Assembly: GCA_009823395.1 (NCBI GenBank)
Contig: CM020501.1
Span: 14,121,861 to 14,185,860, forward strand
Length of the DNA stretch: 64,000 bases
Source of the DNA: Thamnaconus septentrionalis
Taxonomy: Eukaryota > Chordata > Actinopteri > Tetraodontiformes > Monacanthidae
Direction: 5' to 3'
Shown: piece by piece, positions 1-12,732 of the stretch
Position numbering within the stretch: position 1 is the stretch's first letter
Layout of the letters: every line of letters starts with the position of its first letter
Notes under the pieces: generated by a model
The model's input: only the letters and a program-made list of their open reading frames with translations
Told to the model about the DNA's origin: nothing
Database searches by the model: none
Translations under genes and position numbers: made by a program

Positions 1-1470
1 AGATGATGTCTTTGATTAGCTAACAAGAATTTCTTTGCTGTATTTCAGCCGAATGCGTGACAAATGGCGTGTGACAATCTGCTGGCTCCGCTCGCCGTGT
101 TTGTGGGAGAACCCTTTGAACCCCTTTAGAAAAAAAAAAAAAGAAATCGCAGTTTAGCAGTGACACGAGGCGTAAGTCACCGGCTTTACAACTGACAATA
201 AAGTCAGGGCTCATAAATCATAATGTCACGCCGCAGCTGCTTTTTGCAGCGTGGCCCCGATAATGACTTCTATTTTGTCGGCAGCCGAAATACAGATGCT
301 GGCCGTTTACCAACCATTCATTACCGTCTCAAAATGTAGTCAAGCGCCTGCGTCCGCCGCTCCGGAGCTCGATAAAGTACCCTGTCACTCAGTGTTTTGT
401 CAAAGGCGGGAAATGGAGGTGCGGGGAGCGTACCTGGGTGTCGCACACTAGCCGGCCTCATTAGCATCAGTTTGTCATGACAGCACCTGACACATGACAG
501 GCAGAACGGCCTTCTCCTGCGTTCATCCCAGGGGAGCGCATCTGACAAGCAGCTTGACTTGACTCACTCACTTCCCTCCGCTGATGTAGCGGCTGACTGA
601 CTGACGGATGATCCCGCGGTTCGGGGGCGGGGGGTTCGGCAAGAAAACACAGGAGGCATCGAGCAAAGTAGTGATGCGCTGGCCGACCCATAACCCACCA
701 GTGGGTTACCAGCGAGGCGGTAACCCACAAGACACTTTCTCTTTATTGGTGGGGCAGCTGGGGAAAGTTTTAGGATTATACTTGGAATGATTTTTTTTTT
801 CAGTATGTTAGGCTGCTATATTCTGCTTTGTTTGCCCAAAGAGAGATGCTAAGGTTAATGTGGTAAATGTGTCATGTTAATGTATCCTGTTCTTTATTGT
901 CCCATGCACGTGGCACTTGGAAGTGACATTAGCCCATTAAGGCTCTTGACAACCACCTTTTTGGCCGAATAAAAAAAAAAAGCCATATTCAAAGATATTG
1001 GTTGATTTAATGCCTGTGGGTCACCGACTGAGGCTGCTTGTAAGAATTGAGGCGTGATCAAATTATTGATAACTGCGGGACACGCGGGTCGTCAAAAACC
1101 CGCACACCACGATAGCAAAGGTGGACCAACAAGAAGAACAGGGTTGGATTGGTGCAGCGAGCTGGAGCCGTGTGTGACCCCCGATGTTGCACTCCGTCCA
1201 CAGACACTCTCTAAACACAGACGGGCGTAAATAGCTGCAAAAAAGCAAAAAAAAACATAAGAAACGAGGTGGTGTTAGTGGTGTTGGTGGGGGGGGCAAA
1301 GATGCAGAAAGATTTAGGGAGACTAGCGGCATTCTGCACCTTCCTGCCAAGTGGCACCGGAGCCAGCGCAGACAGTTAGGTGCCAAAGCTTGTCAAACAC
1401 AGGGCGCTGGTCCAAGCCAATCCAGTGGCAGAGGGGAGAGCTGCCTGCCATTCATATCGACTTTACGTGA

Positions 1471-1516
1471 GCCGCCGCCGCCGCCGCCGCCGCCGCCGCC
1501 TGCCTGCCTGCCTGCC
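1471..1516. repeat. (GCC)10 followed by (TGCC)4 microsatellite
   Basis: Ten perfect GCC units are followed directly by four TGCC units. Read on the minus strand this gives a polyglycine run in an otherwise meaningless frame, so it is a microsatellite and not coding sequence. Confidence 0.95.
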
Positions 1517-1993
1517 AAAGCACCTGCCATGAAAAAGGTCCCCATTGTGGTATCAGCGCACAAATTGCACTCGTGCCCGAGAGGGACGAGGACAGTGGAC
1601 GTGGACAATTTAGGGAAGGTCGTATGTTATCTGAATGCTCCGACTTTCACTCCCGCCACCACGTGGATTTTTTTTATGTTTCAAAACTCAGATCGAGCCG
1701 TCTGTCAAAATGCCTGCCTTCTTATAGGTATAAAGAAAAGTAAATTAAATGGACAGCTACTTATTGATTTGTCGTATTTTGTTTGGTGCTTGCTCTCTCT
1801 GACAAGTGCATTGTGTGATTGTGATTTGGTTCGGCTGACACACATATTAAGAAGGGAGGCAAGCGAGGGATCATCACTAGCCGAGGCAAGGACAGGGTCA
1901 AACCAAGTGTTTATTTTGCCTGTGCGTGTGCGCAGATGCTTCTTGATTGCAGTCGGCCTGGGTGCATAATTTCTGCCTTGATAAGGTATGTGC

Positions 1994-2017
1994 GTGTGTG
2001 TGTGTGTGTGTGTGTGT
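1994..2017. repeat. (GT)12 microsatellite
   Basis: Uninterrupted GT dinucleotides. Confidence 0.95.
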
Positions 2018-2668
2018 CTGCGTGCCCACTTTCGCCTGATTCTCATCAGGCGGTGTTTCTCATCGTCGGCTCTTTAGCACCTAGCACACGTTAGCGGCAG
2101 ATAAATAAGTGAGATGTCCAGGCGAGATCATTATCGCAGAAGCTCTTAATCGATCCGCCGTACTTAATTACCGGCTTGACAGACATGTCGCAGTGAGGAC
2201 TGCCGCACGCCGGCAGCGGCCCAAAAGGCCTCCAATCTCGCTCGCACACGGCCACGCGTGCACAGCCACGGAGGCGGCGAACAGGGAAGCGCACAACAGG
2301 ATTGATGCGCACGATGCAGCTTACACAACGCACTGCAAAGCTGACTCAAGGTGCGATGCGCAGTTGCAGTCAAACAAAGCGATGACTTTCAAGACGTTTG
2401 CCCGCATTCATCCTCATAATAACTGCTAGTCTGTGTCTTCTTCAGTGTCTGCATGTCTTTTCCTTTTTTGTTTTTCCTTCACTCTCACCTACGGCGACCT
2501 AGTTACTTTCCTGCTACAGTCTTGCATATTTCGGTTAATGGAGTAAATTGTTTTGTTTTGTTTTGATCGTGTTTGCTATGGGAATCACACTGCAAACGTC
2601 AACAGCACAGGAACCAGCTTCAAATTCTACCGTTCCGTTCTGCTTTGCACATTAGATTTGATAATTGA

Positions 2669-3035
2669 TTCATTCATTCATTCATCTTCTATACCCGCTT
2701 ATTCCTATTCAGGGTCACAGCCTATCCCAGCTGTCTTAGGGCGAAGGCAGGGTGACACCCTGGACAAGTCGCCAGTTCATCGCAGGGCCACATAGAAACA
2801 AACAACCATTCACACTCACATGCACACCAACGGACAATTTACAGTGTTCAATTGACCTCACATGCATGTTTTTGGAGTGTGGGAGGAAGCCGGAGAACCC
2901 GGAGAGAACCCACGCAGACACGGGGAGAACATGCAAACTCCACACAGAAAGGTCCCAGGCCCGGGCCCCGGAATCGAACCCACGACCTTCTTGCTGTGAG
3001 GCGGCAGCGCTAACCACTGCGCCACCGTGTCGCCC
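2669..3035 (-). mobile_element. tRNA-derived SINE with L2-type tail, copy 1 (antisense)
   Basis: On the minus strand the element opens with a tRNA-like head carrying a perfect pol III A box (TGGCGCAGTGG) and B box (GGTTCGATTCC). A core of about 250 bp common in teleost genomes follows, and it ends in a GAATGA-type tail like that of L2 LINEs. The flanks carry a likely target-site duplication: ATAATTGATTCAT at 2661-2673 and ATAATTGAGTCAT at 3036-3048, one mismatch in 13 and partly merging with the tail. It is nearly identical to the copies at 25.5 and 62.3 kb, so it is young. SINEs encode nothing; the open frames of about 95 codons on both strands are by-products of the conserved core. Identity as a tRNA-SINE is clear; I do not assign a published family name. 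Confidence 0.9.
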
Positions 3036-3906
3036 ATAATTGAGTCATCTTTGTGACATTCATCCCCCCATTCATCCAGATCAGGTGACAGATGGAAACA
3101 GGAAAAAGGAAAAAAAAAAAAATCTGCTCTCAATTCAGTTAACAACAAGCATCTTGTGAGTCATTTGACACCAAAATTTCATCATTAAATATGTTAAAAT
3201 TTGTTGTGAAAATTGGATCCCCTTCCTTATCATGTTTGAAATGACAGTATCCCTGTATTAGTGGTATGGTTGTAGAACTGGGTGTGGGTAACTTTTCCCC
3301 AGTGGAATTGTATCTATTTCCTGTCAACGATCCTGAGGTTTGCAGAAGACTAAACCAGTTAGGTAAAAGCAGTGTGCACCGTAAAACACGTTCACCACAG
3401 AGCCACGTGGATTTTGATGTTCAGCAAAAAAAAAAAAAATACAAATGCAAAAAAGAATGTATATGAGACTCATTTACGAGGTTAAATTTAGACTTGGTTT
3501 TGTCTGCCTGTAAGGTATGACTTCTCCGGAGCAAAAAGGCAATCTGTGGAGAATCCGATAACTTTTTATATTTCCTCTACAAGATGAGTCCTTTCCGCCT
3601 CTCTAATCCTGTCTGTGCAATGATCCCTGCCTTTTTCCAACGTCTCACGCTGCCTTTCCAAGCGGCGTTCACCTGGGAAGAGGATCAGTGGGCTCATCTG
3701 CAAGCTATCTAGACAACCAATGTCACATTAAAACCCCACTAAGCTCTAATTACATAGTGCGCAAGAAAGTGGCAGATGAAATACAGCAGCCGAGCTGTAA
3801 TCTGGGACACTATGGATCAGCAGAAATGAAAAGGAGAAAGAGCGCTAGGGGTGAGACATGAACCTGCTCAGACTGGGTTGAGTGAAGGCACGCTATATCT
3901 GGGAGT

Positions 3907-3911
<5 letters not shown>

Positions 3912-3938
<27 letters not shown>
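3912..3938. repeat. (GT)n microsatellite
   Basis: About 13 GT units without interruption. Confidence 0.95.
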
Positions 3939-5619
3939 CCTGTCTCTGGGCGTTTCTCGTGGTTTCTTGCTTGCTTTCTGCCCAGACTATCTCCTCACCC
4001 TTACATGCTCCATTTCCTCCATCTCACGCTCAGCTCCCTTGGATGAAAAGCAAAATTGTTCATTCACATTTCCACTGAAAAGTTTCCTCTTCTATCTGCC
4101 CTTCTGTACATCTATATAAAAAAAAAACTTTCTTTGTTCACCCTTGAAGATGACACATCTACCTAAGTGCAAATGAAATTCTGGTTTACAATGAAAAAAA
4201 AATCTAGTCCCACATCAGTTGCGACAATTTGAACAGAATATGGACCTCCTTGTTGGTGACACCTTAGACTGGAGACCCGTCTCACAATCCATTAAACGAA
4301 CATATTTGTTACACAAAGCAAGCACGTGTTCCTTTGTTGTTACTCATGACAAAAGCCGGACATGGAATAAAGAACTATTGGCACAAACACCATTTCTGGA
4401 AAATTGCATTTAATTACTACCGTAACTACAAAAGGCCAAAGAGAGTCACACCACAAGCAGATGATTGAGACGTGACGCGATACATCCAGTGAGCGTGTGT
4501 GTGCGTCTGCGTGTGTGTGTGTAAAGGTTAGACAGGCAAGCAGAGCAACCATGCAGAGGCGCCACACTGTTTATGCCACGCTTGATCACCTTTCATTACA
4601 GCTGTTCCTGCACAGCGGGCTCGCAAACGTGCACACGCGTCTGCAAAGCTGTCCCTGCATTGGCTAGCCTGTGTTCAGTCTCGGTGCCAGTGCGGCATCT
4701 GCAGCGGGAAGTGAGGGTCTCTGCGTGCGTTAATCACCCGTGGCGTTTGCTGACCTCTCACACTCATGTTAACGGATGCGACTGGCCTCTTCCTACCTGC
4801 CTTTGAAAGCTCTGAACCGTGTCTGTGCTCAACACCGTGTCAATCAGCATAAAATAGTAGCTGACAAACACAACATGACTCCCAAAGATACATTCTAATT
4901 TGAATGAAAAACTGTCAATGACACATTAAATTAGACCAGAAGGACACAAAACAGTAATAGTACGGTGTTAGTTATTTTTATAGAAGTCCACTAAGGACCA
5001 GCAGGGAGCTCAAAACCATAGATCAAAACTATGAAAATTAAACAAAGCCACACAAACTTCTTTAAGCCGTCGCTCTAAAATCTAATGATGGAGTTGCGAG
5101 GACCAGACGAAGCATCCCCACATCCACAAAATGTTCTTACTCCAAGCCAGTCTTGACTGTGCTACATGCACACACGTCTGCACTCACTGCAGCAGGTCTA
5201 ATAGCCATGTAGCTTTATTTGCATGCACGTTATTGCAGACTTATCAGCCTTCCGTTTGACACCTGCATATCATTTTGAGTGAGAGAAATGGCAGCAATGA
5301 AATTGAGATCGCTCATCACGCCATCAAACTGAAAGGAAATACCACAAAGCACACGTTTGCATATTCAGTGAGAATTAACCTACCAATGGGGCAGAAATAG
5401 TTGGGGTTTTTTTGCACTGAGAAGTTCTAATAAAAACGCAAGGCTCTTTTTGTGGTAAGGAAGTATCTTTTCCACCATCTTCACAGAATCAAATGTGTTA
5501 GGCTTCATAAACATTTTTTTTTTTCAAGATTAGGCTCATAAATATGTTCCATACTTCACTGAGAGCAAGATGCAATCATGGTTTTATGATTTTCTTTTTT
5601 TCCGCTCTCTCCCTCACAG

Positions 5620-5850
5620 CCCGTGCCTTCAAAATGTCAATTGGCGCCTGATATTATCAAGACCAGCGCAACAAGCTTGCAGTCTCGTTTAAATGATTTA
5701 ATTTCATGCTCTAATCAGCATGGATTTCATAGAGAACATCAGATCCATATCTGAAAACATCTCGTTACAGGTTAGCTCAGCCAATTGGCCTGTAAATATT
5801 CCTAATTGATTTCCTGATTGTCAAAAGCGGCTCAACAAGCTTAACTGGCG
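5620..5850. promoter_or_regulatory. Candidate non-coding regulatory block
   Basis: Unique, balanced-composition sequence with two CAATTGG words. One lies in the 10-bp palindrome GCCAATTGGC at 5780-5789, followed directly by TGTAAATATT, a forkhead-like site, and then by TAATTGAT and TGATTGTCA, which resemble homeodomain and PBX/MEIS sites. The clustering is visible in the sequence; the regulatory role is inference and would need cross-species alignment. Confidence 0.25.
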
Positions 5851-6746
5851 CGAGTTTAATGGCGTTCTTTCGAGGAGAGGAACGTGTTCAAGTTGGGTGA
5901 AAGAGCGCAAAAAGCACCAACAACCCCAGCGCCATCACCACGGAGCTAATGCTAGTACAGCACTTTGCTAACAATCGACTGATGTAAAATATGAAGATAT
6001 CATGTGATTGTATCTAAGTTGCACTATTATTTGCACGCAGTTACTTGGTAGCTTACCTTTTTTTAAGTGCTGTGAATGCTCTCATGGCTCTGAGGTATTT
6101 TATGGAACAACAGTCACAAAGCGAAAGGTGCAAATAAGGTATTCTGATTCCATCAGAAGACAAAAAAACTGAGAATAGAGAAACTCTCATCATTGTTAAA
6201 TCGTACTTTAGATGAATTGAAAAAGTTTTTCCAAGTTTCTCGTTGGCCTGTTTGATGTGAGCATTAGCATTCATGTGCTGGAGCGGTGATAGTGTCAAAG
6301 GTCTACGTCTGGAAGTGCATGACTAATTTAATGGTGGCGTGATTTCGCTAAAAGAAGTGGATGTGTCATAATGGCTCCCAGTCAGTTTGGTCCTCAGCGA
6401 CATTCATCTGCATTTGATCTGCGCCGCCAGTGGCCCCAAGGATTTGGTTCCCTGCCTTCCTGTGAGCCGATGAATTGTCTTATTTCGCCGTTGACCCCGG
6501 TCTCCATTAAAAAGCATCCGACCCTCGCACTGAAGAGACACAACCTTTTTCCTGAGCCTCAGAGGGATGGAAATCAAAACTGAGCTTCCCCAGAGGGGAT
6601 CAGAGCGCTCGCAGAACTGAGGAGCCGCTATTGGCTGTTGTGTTGCTTCTTCTGTCGGGAAATTGAGAGTTTCACTTTTTGAAATAAGCCACGGGAGTTT
6701 CTCATGGCATAAAGAAATGGGTGAACACACACACATGCACAAATAG

Positions 6747-6748
<2 letters not shown>

Positions 6749-6781
<33 letters not shown>
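6749..6781. repeat. (CA)16 microsatellite
   Basis: Uninterrupted CA run, preceded at 6724-6735 by a shorter one. Confidence 0.95.
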
Positions 6782-6782
<1 letters not shown>

Positions 6783-8679
6783 CGGTATCCTCTCTTCTTT
6801 CCTGCTGCCACCGCATGAAAGCAGAAGCTTGAGGGACATGAAAAGAGACAAGAAAGGTAATGGAGGGATTGATGAGGAAGGAGAGCAGAGGGCAGGAAGC
6901 AGATGAGGAAAGAGGTGTGATGAAATTGTCAGTCAGGAATCATGGGAGGTGGGAGAAGAAAAGAAGGCGTGAATCTTAATTTCACTCCTGCAAATTAGAG
7001 CGTTAGTGCCGATAATTCCTGGTTTAAGAAAGTGACCAGGCCAACTCCAGGTCATAGAAAGACGACACAATGTGTGTAAAATGTGAGGTAGCTCAAACAT
7101 TCTGCAGCTTGACACCCTTGTGTCAACCTGAAAGCGACGAAGGTGCTTTTGTGCCCGATAACGGAGTCTTTTCCAGAGTTTGAATCCTCGCTGGAATCGT
7201 TTTTGTTTTGTTTTTGTTTTTTTAGCTTGTGCTCAGCCTCCCAAATGGGATTTGAAATTTGAATTGAGCTCCTCATCTGCATGACCAACACTTCAAGGCC
7301 AGAGGTTACTCAGAAAGTGTTTGATTTCATCTCGCTAAAGCTCTCTGAGGTACGGGGTGGGGGTAGATGGAGAGGTGTGCTGCGCATGAACAAGCTGAAC
7401 GGAGCTGCTTTTTTTTGCTCCTAAACATTCTGAATACAGACGGCATTCAATTGTCATTAAACCTGATACATTGGTATCAATTTAGATACCACTGTTCAGT
7501 GCAATGTTGAAACCCACTGCTGCCCCTTGGTTCCATTCCAAGTGGGCCTTTGTTGTCCAATGCAATCACACAACATGCAAAAGAAAACAAACATGTATTT
7601 TGTTTTACAGCATTGTGTAGCACATCTAGTTTCCTCATCAGGCGGCAAAATATAAAAAAAAACAATAAAAAACATACAAACCATTTAGAAAAGTTTTGAT
7701 TAAGGATTGTATTATAGATCATGTGGGTCTGTGTATCTTGAATGCACATGTTAATAGGTGTGCCTTCGCTTTTTTATTTATTAATTTTTTTTTGCTTGCT
7801 GCTTTGTGTCTTGGATACAAATTTGTTTTGAAAACTGCTGCTACTTCAGTGCCAGCCAGTTAGCTATTTGATTGTAGTCCACAGAAAAGCTTGAGAGTAG
7901 AATGTGTTGTTCTATGCTTTGTCTGTTTGTGGTCTTTCATGCCAAAAACAAAAATTGGCTTGATTTGTTTGCACATTTCGTCCCTGGCTTTGTCTGCCGT
8001 TTGATGCTTGACACCTGCTCCTATCAAAGATGGAACAGGGACATTTTTCAGTGGAAAGAGTTGCCCATTTCTGGGGATTTACCTTCACCAGTGGGATCAC
8101 AGGTATTGTTGGCATTGGCCAAATCACAGCTGGAGTGCTACAAAGTTTGGTCTAATGTAAACAGGAGAATGTGGCGTTGTGGGCTTCACTCTAGGACCAG
8201 AAAGGCTAAAAACAGAGACAAGATTCTGTTGACTTGATGAACAATGCAAAGAAATATAGAATTCTATTCGTCTATTGGTGGGTTTGTGGTATTTTAGAGT
8301 AAAAAGTCATTAGGTTCATGGTTACGTCAGCCACTATTCACAAGAGTATAAGTACTGGTGATCAGTCTAGGATCCACTTTTAGCTAAGGTTTTATTTGGC
8401 TTCTGCGGGCTGACATCTCAACAACAGAGTCGGTGATTCTGCAGTGGGAGCACGGAGGAACAATTTGAGGTGACATTATGTTTACTGCGAATCTACTGGC
8501 TGCCTTACAGCCCCCTCAGCATCAATCGAGATGAAGTGGGAAAGCAAAAACACCAAGTGCTCTCACAGATGGAAGGGGAGGCGCACTTTCTGAGCAACGT
8601 TGAAGAGACAACAAGGGAACATGAAAAAACAAAAATAAAAACGTGAATTAAATTAAAAGAGCTTAAACTGATCTGACCT

Positions 8680-9080
8680 ACACACCTGTCAATCAGCCAA
8701 TAACATAGGGGTGACTTAATGTATTTAGACAGATGTGACGACAACTTGTTGATGTTTAAATTCAGGCATTCATGATGGAGAAGATTGATTCAAGTGACTT
8801 TGGTCAGGGCTTGGTTGTCGTTGCCAGACAAGCTGGTCTGAGTATTTCACAAACTGGTTGTCTGCTGGGATATTCACACAGAACTATCTCTAGGGTCTAC
8901 AGAGAATGGTCCCAAAAATACAAAATATCCAGTGAGTGGAAGTTGAGAGGAGAAAAAGGCCTTGTTGTCAGGGTTCAGAAGTCGGACTGGGCAGACTGAT
9001 TGGACACTAGAGAAAGGCAGCAACTAAGCAAGAAGCCACTGTTTACAACCAGGAAAGTGGTACAAAGTGAGTGTAACTCA
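8680..9080 (+). mobile_element. Tc1-like transposon relic (5' part)
   Basis: The sequence from about 8680 resembles the left part of a fish Tc1-family element: untranslated leader, then the start of the transposase gene. After 8999 the similarity continues in another frame (AATKQEATVYNQ-like translation near 9020-9055, matching the region after the HTH domain in Tc1 transposases), showing a frameshift. The catalytic DDE region and the right terminal repeat are absent, and I could not define the left terminal repeat. This is a truncated, immobile remnant. Confidence 0.75.
8772..8999 (+). pseudogene. Tc1-like transposase, N-terminal DNA-binding fragment
   Basis: A 75-codon frame that matches the N-terminal paired-like helix-turn-helix half of Tc1/mariner transposases, which normally span about 340 residues and bind the element's terminal repeats. 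Recognisable parts are ARQAGLSISQTGCLLGYSHRTISRVYREW (residues about 18-46; first helices and the recognition helix around HRTISRVYREW). The frame stops before the DDE catalytic domain, and downstream similarity continues in another frame. It cannot encode an active transposase. Family assignment is confident from the HTH segment; retained function of the fragment is unlikely. Confidence 0.8.
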
Positions 9081-11589
9081 ACAATTTAGCACACATTTCA
9101 TCCGCAGTGAAGAAGTGCAAGTACTTCAGTGACTTGAAAGGGTGATTTTGAGACCTGGTACAATGTCCAAAATCGTGAGAGAACAACCCAAGTATTGTGT
9201 GCTGGCTGGAGCTGCTCTGAGGCTGAAGGGACATCACAGAGGCAAGCTGTGGGGAGACCCGACATAAGCCTCGGCAGGATCGGGTGCATCAAACCGCTGT
9301 GGCACAATAATGGAGACAGCGAGGCGGTTCGGGCGGACTGTCCAGAGAGGAAGCACTCCACAGTGGGAGCACCAGGCTATTGGATACCATTAATTTGCAG
9401 TGACACTTCAGCTTTCATCCACCACAGTGCTGCATAAGAGAGGTCGACCTCAGCACTGCGCTCGCCTTCCTCCTTTGTGTTTTTATGCGCTTGAGGGGAG
9501 GGGGGAAAGTGGACGGTGAGTGAACTGCCTCTCCTTCCATACATTTGGTTAAACAGCGGCTGAACGTAGGCCATAATTATACACCTCAGCCCGTGCATTA
9601 TTTATGCCACCTTTAAGAAGCCATTAAAAGTCATTCCGTCTCCACTAAAACCTGTCATTATCGATTGACTTTACTGTAATTGCTGCCCCAAGTTCCGCAA
9701 AGACGGTGCGTCTGGTGATTAAAGATGTGGCGGCGGCTGTGAGAGTGGCGTGGCAAGCGCGCGCTAATCAAAGCGCTGTAAAACTAAGCGAGCCCGAGCA
9801 GTATTTCACCTGGCGGCCGGCGGCAGAGGCCCCGCGCTCCTGATTGGATTGGATGAAGGTTTTACAACGCGGACAACCCCTCCCCAAGGGAATGATTTGT
9901 AAACCAATATGTCAGTGGTTTTCTTCCACCGCGGCTGGTACTTAATCTGAATTGTATTGGCCAAGGAAAAGGGGAAAAAAATAGTTCCAGAATCATACGC
10001 CTCGCTCTGCCGTCCTGGATTAAGAGGGGCAGTACATTCAGACTGGGAACATCAGGCCCAAAGCCACATGCTGAAAACTGAAAATCCACAAAAAAAAAAC
10101 AAAAAACAATTAGCAGCTCAGGTGTCTCTCTCTATTAGAGACCTGCTGAAGTGCCCTAGCGAGAGAGGGTAATCAATACAGACATCATTAGCGAAGCATA
10201 GCCAGAGTAGCTGCCTCCGCGCTCTTTGTTAGAAATTCAGCGCCACGAGCCGCTGGAAATGTTTCTGTGGTACTTATTCATTCAAGCGCCAGTGTGAGAC
10301 CACTCAGCGGCTCAGTGATCTAAGGGCAAATGGGCTCTCAATTGCCTTCATGTGGCTTCCCGCCGCCAAAGTGATGGAGTCTGAATTTAGGTGCGTCGGC
10401 TCTTCGACGACGGCCGCGAGCATATGGTGGGGTGGCGAACAGATATGACTAAATGTGATTGCACCTGTGAGCGTTGATGGTAGATGTCAGTGTCATTTGT
10501 AGAATCTAGTTTTAAGTGCCAAGCCAGCCTGCCAGTCCGATTTTGAATTGGCCTTAATGGACATTAACGTTCTGGTACTACTTCAATAGTGAGGATTAAA
10601 GGAGAAACTATCCACAAATCTGCTCTTCTTTTGGTTCTTTCAGTAGTAAGAAGCTGGACAGTCTATTTCAAATTCTGCATCTATACTAGATTGCAGCTTC
10701 AGACGCATAGTTGTGACTGAATCCAGTCCCGTCTGAGAAAGTCACCACCATGTCTGGCCCGTATTCGCCATTTTCATTTTTTGCAAAACCAAAAAGGAGA
10801 CAAACACCGTTTTCAGGTGACGCACTGACTCTGGCATTTGTAGCTTGAGTCCATTGTGCAAATCACATTATAGGGTCATTTGTGTGGGTGATACAGCAGG
10901 AACAAGACAGAAAATAATGCTGTTTTGTGCTCTGCATTTAATTTTAATGTTGGCCGGATGATTTAAAAAACGTTTCTTCAAACCTGGTCAAACCCGTTGG
11001 GTACAGACAAAAACCATCAGGGCAGATTTTGGGTATCCAGCCTCCGCTTTATTGTGCAACTATGTTCCCTTTTTCTAAAAGTAAAGTCTCTAGCCCTAAG
11101 CTGAATCATCAAAACCAAAACTTTTTGAAACTTTTCAAAAATCTCCATAATTTAGGTTTGTTTTCAGAGTCATTACAGTAGATGTTTTTGTCTTTCCCAT
11201 CGATCAAGTGTACGTGTCAAGATTTTTTTTCTTTCTCGTTATTTTCAAACGAGACAGAGAGAACTCCCAAAGTCGAACAAAACTCCCTGCATAAAAGACA
11301 CAAATTCTTGATCATAAATTATTGCAGTCATACCTCTTTCAATTTCAAACAAACCTACCTAACAAAGCCACAAGAGAGAATAATAGCCATGGCTGTCAGA
11401 TGTATCAAAAAAGATTTGAAGTCAACTCCACCTTTCCACAAATAATTTCTCAAACACACACACACACACACACTAAATATGTTTTTGGGCACGCCTCTTC
11501 TTAACCTTCTTTACCCGCTCTTTCCATACGTATCACCATCTGAGTTCAGACACCAGTTCTACCTGTGTCTCCATATAGTTTTTATTGAT
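9081..11589. other. Non-coding stretch, no gene recognised
   Basis: No exon recognised. 9590-9850 and 10190-10450 are unique, CpG-containing, balanced-composition sequence and are candidate regulatory DNA. A (CA)10 tract lies at 11454-11473. The rest shows nothing I can name. Confidence 0.55.
9590..9850. promoter_or_regulatory. Candidate non-coding regulatory block
   Basis: Unique sequence with several short motifs in close order: TTATTTATG and TTAAAAG words, ATCGATTGA, TGTAATTG, GTGATTAAAG, CTAATCAAAG (TCF/LEF-like) and GATTGGATTGGAT (CCAAT-type in reverse). Nothing resembles a coding exon. The clustering is suggestive only. Confidence 0.25.
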
Positions 11590-12290
11590 TCTCAACATTT
11601 TCAAGAACAATTATACTACAACAACAAAACAAAACAAAAAAAACACCAGACAGCAATTATGCACAAAAAATAAAAATAACAAAAGCACACCAACACAAAC
11701 AAAAACATTGGTGGTGTTATTACAAGATGATGCTGTATGGACAAACGCAAAGCATATACTTCAACTTTTCAGTAGATTAACGACTGGTTGCCAGATTTGA
11801 TTGAACAGCTCCTCTCTGTTTGTGACTCTGATCTTCTCCAGATGTAATACATTGATTGCCCAGTTCCTTCAGCCACAGTTCAAATGTTGAAGACTTCTCT
11901 GATTTCCAGAATTGTAGGATAAACTTTCTAGCTAGCAGTGTTGATAGAGAGATGGCCTGTACCTCATAACTGTCCTCTATTCTACCTGTCTCCACAATCC
12001 CAAAAAGTGCAGTTAAAGGTGCAGGGGTAAACTTCCTGTTAAAAGCTTTGGTAAAGACATCAAACAAATGACCCCTAAAAGTTTGCAACATATGACACTG
12101 TAATAATTGATGCGACAGAGTTCCTTGATCCTTTGACATTTTTCAGAGAGTGGAGAAGTGTCTTTAGAGATCTTATGTCATCTGGTGTGAGAGAAGTGTA
12201 TCCTATGCACTACTTTGAATTGAAAGTGTGCATGGAATTTATGGAGCTTCTATGAACATTTTTGATATTTCTACAACTGAGTCACGCTGT
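11590..12290 (-). mobile_element. 5'-truncated L1-type LINE, 3' end
   Basis: Antisense copy of the 3' end of a fish L1-like non-LTR retrotransposon. Translating the minus strand at about 12190-12240 gives a segment ending FKVVHRIHFSHT, the typical (I/F)QFK(V/I)xHRxxxS motif near the end of L1 ORF2. The frame downstream retains PAPLTALFGIV and SLSTLLARKFILQFWK, matching the conserved ORF2 C-terminus. It ends in a T-rich (plus-strand A-rich) 3' region near 11590-11700. Reverse transcriptase and endonuclease domains are missing, as usual for 5'-truncated copies. Confidence 0.75.
11777..12139 (-). pseudogene. L1 ORF2 C-terminal fragment
   Basis: A 120-codon open frame corresponding to the extreme C-terminus of L1 ORF2 protein, after the reverse transcriptase and cysteine-rich region. 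Motifs: PAPLTALFGI at about residues 40-49, then SLSTLLARKFILQFWKSEKSSTFELWLKEL at about residues 64-93, which is the usual order in fish L1 ORF2. A stop or frameshift upstream separates it from the preceding FKVVHRIHFSHT segment. No catalytic region remains. Confidence 0.7.
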
Positions 12291-12732
12291 GGCTTTGGTA
12301 CAGCCAGTCAACATATCAGATGATGCATAATTTGGCTCTCGTTCAAGGATGACATCACACATAGCAGACACCTGAACGAGGTCCAGGCCGGGCTGGGGCC
12401 GGGGCCTCTCCGGTGGGGGGCCGTACACCAGACTCCCAGGGTACCAGCAGATGGCCGGAGGGCCGACCAAGTATGGCGATTCAATCTGCTGCTATTATCC
12501 ATGGTGGGCCAACTTCCTGCCACCACCAGGTCGTCTCTGTCAGTGGGCTCCCACTCTCCAGAACTCATGTTCCCTGTGTGTATGAGCTGCCATGTGAGGG
12601 TTTGGAAACCCATGCAACATCCATGAGACCATTATATATGTCTCTCTTTGGAGGACAGGGATTCATTTAAGAGGTGATGTGATCATGTCGTCTATGCAAT
12701 TCTTCTGGAATTGTCTGGGAGTTGGTGACGTA
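12291..12732. other. Unassigned stretch
   Basis: Adjoins the L1 remnant. It includes a GC-rich run near 12385-12430 and no recognisable domain on either strand. It could be older L1 or another repeat too decayed to name. Confidence 0.5.

Larger units (their letters stand above)
1..2668. other. Non-coding stretch, no gene recognised
   Basis: No exon or RNA gene is recognisable. The stretch holds a (GCC)10 tract, a (GT)12 tract and several poly-A/T runs. The part from about 2095 to 2350 is GC-balanced and non-repetitive, with TTAATTA-type and CpG-containing words, so it may be regulatory; nothing in the sequence proves this. Confidence 0.6.
3036..8669. other. Non-coding stretch, no gene recognised
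   Basis: No exon recognised. It contains CA/GT tracts (near 3912-3938, 4508-4522 and 6749-6781), A/T runs, and non-repetitive blocks; the one at 5620-5850 looks most like a regulatory element and is listed separately. The remainder shows nothing I can name. Confidence 0.6.

Noticed and set aside
8447..9372. The 12-mer CAGTGGGAGCAC occurs at both 8451-8462 and 9361-9372 region, possibly a target duplication around the Tc1 relic
   Set aside because: Tc1 elements duplicate TA, not 12 bp, and the intervening sequence does not begin or end with any terminal repeat I can see; likely coincidence or shared repeat word.
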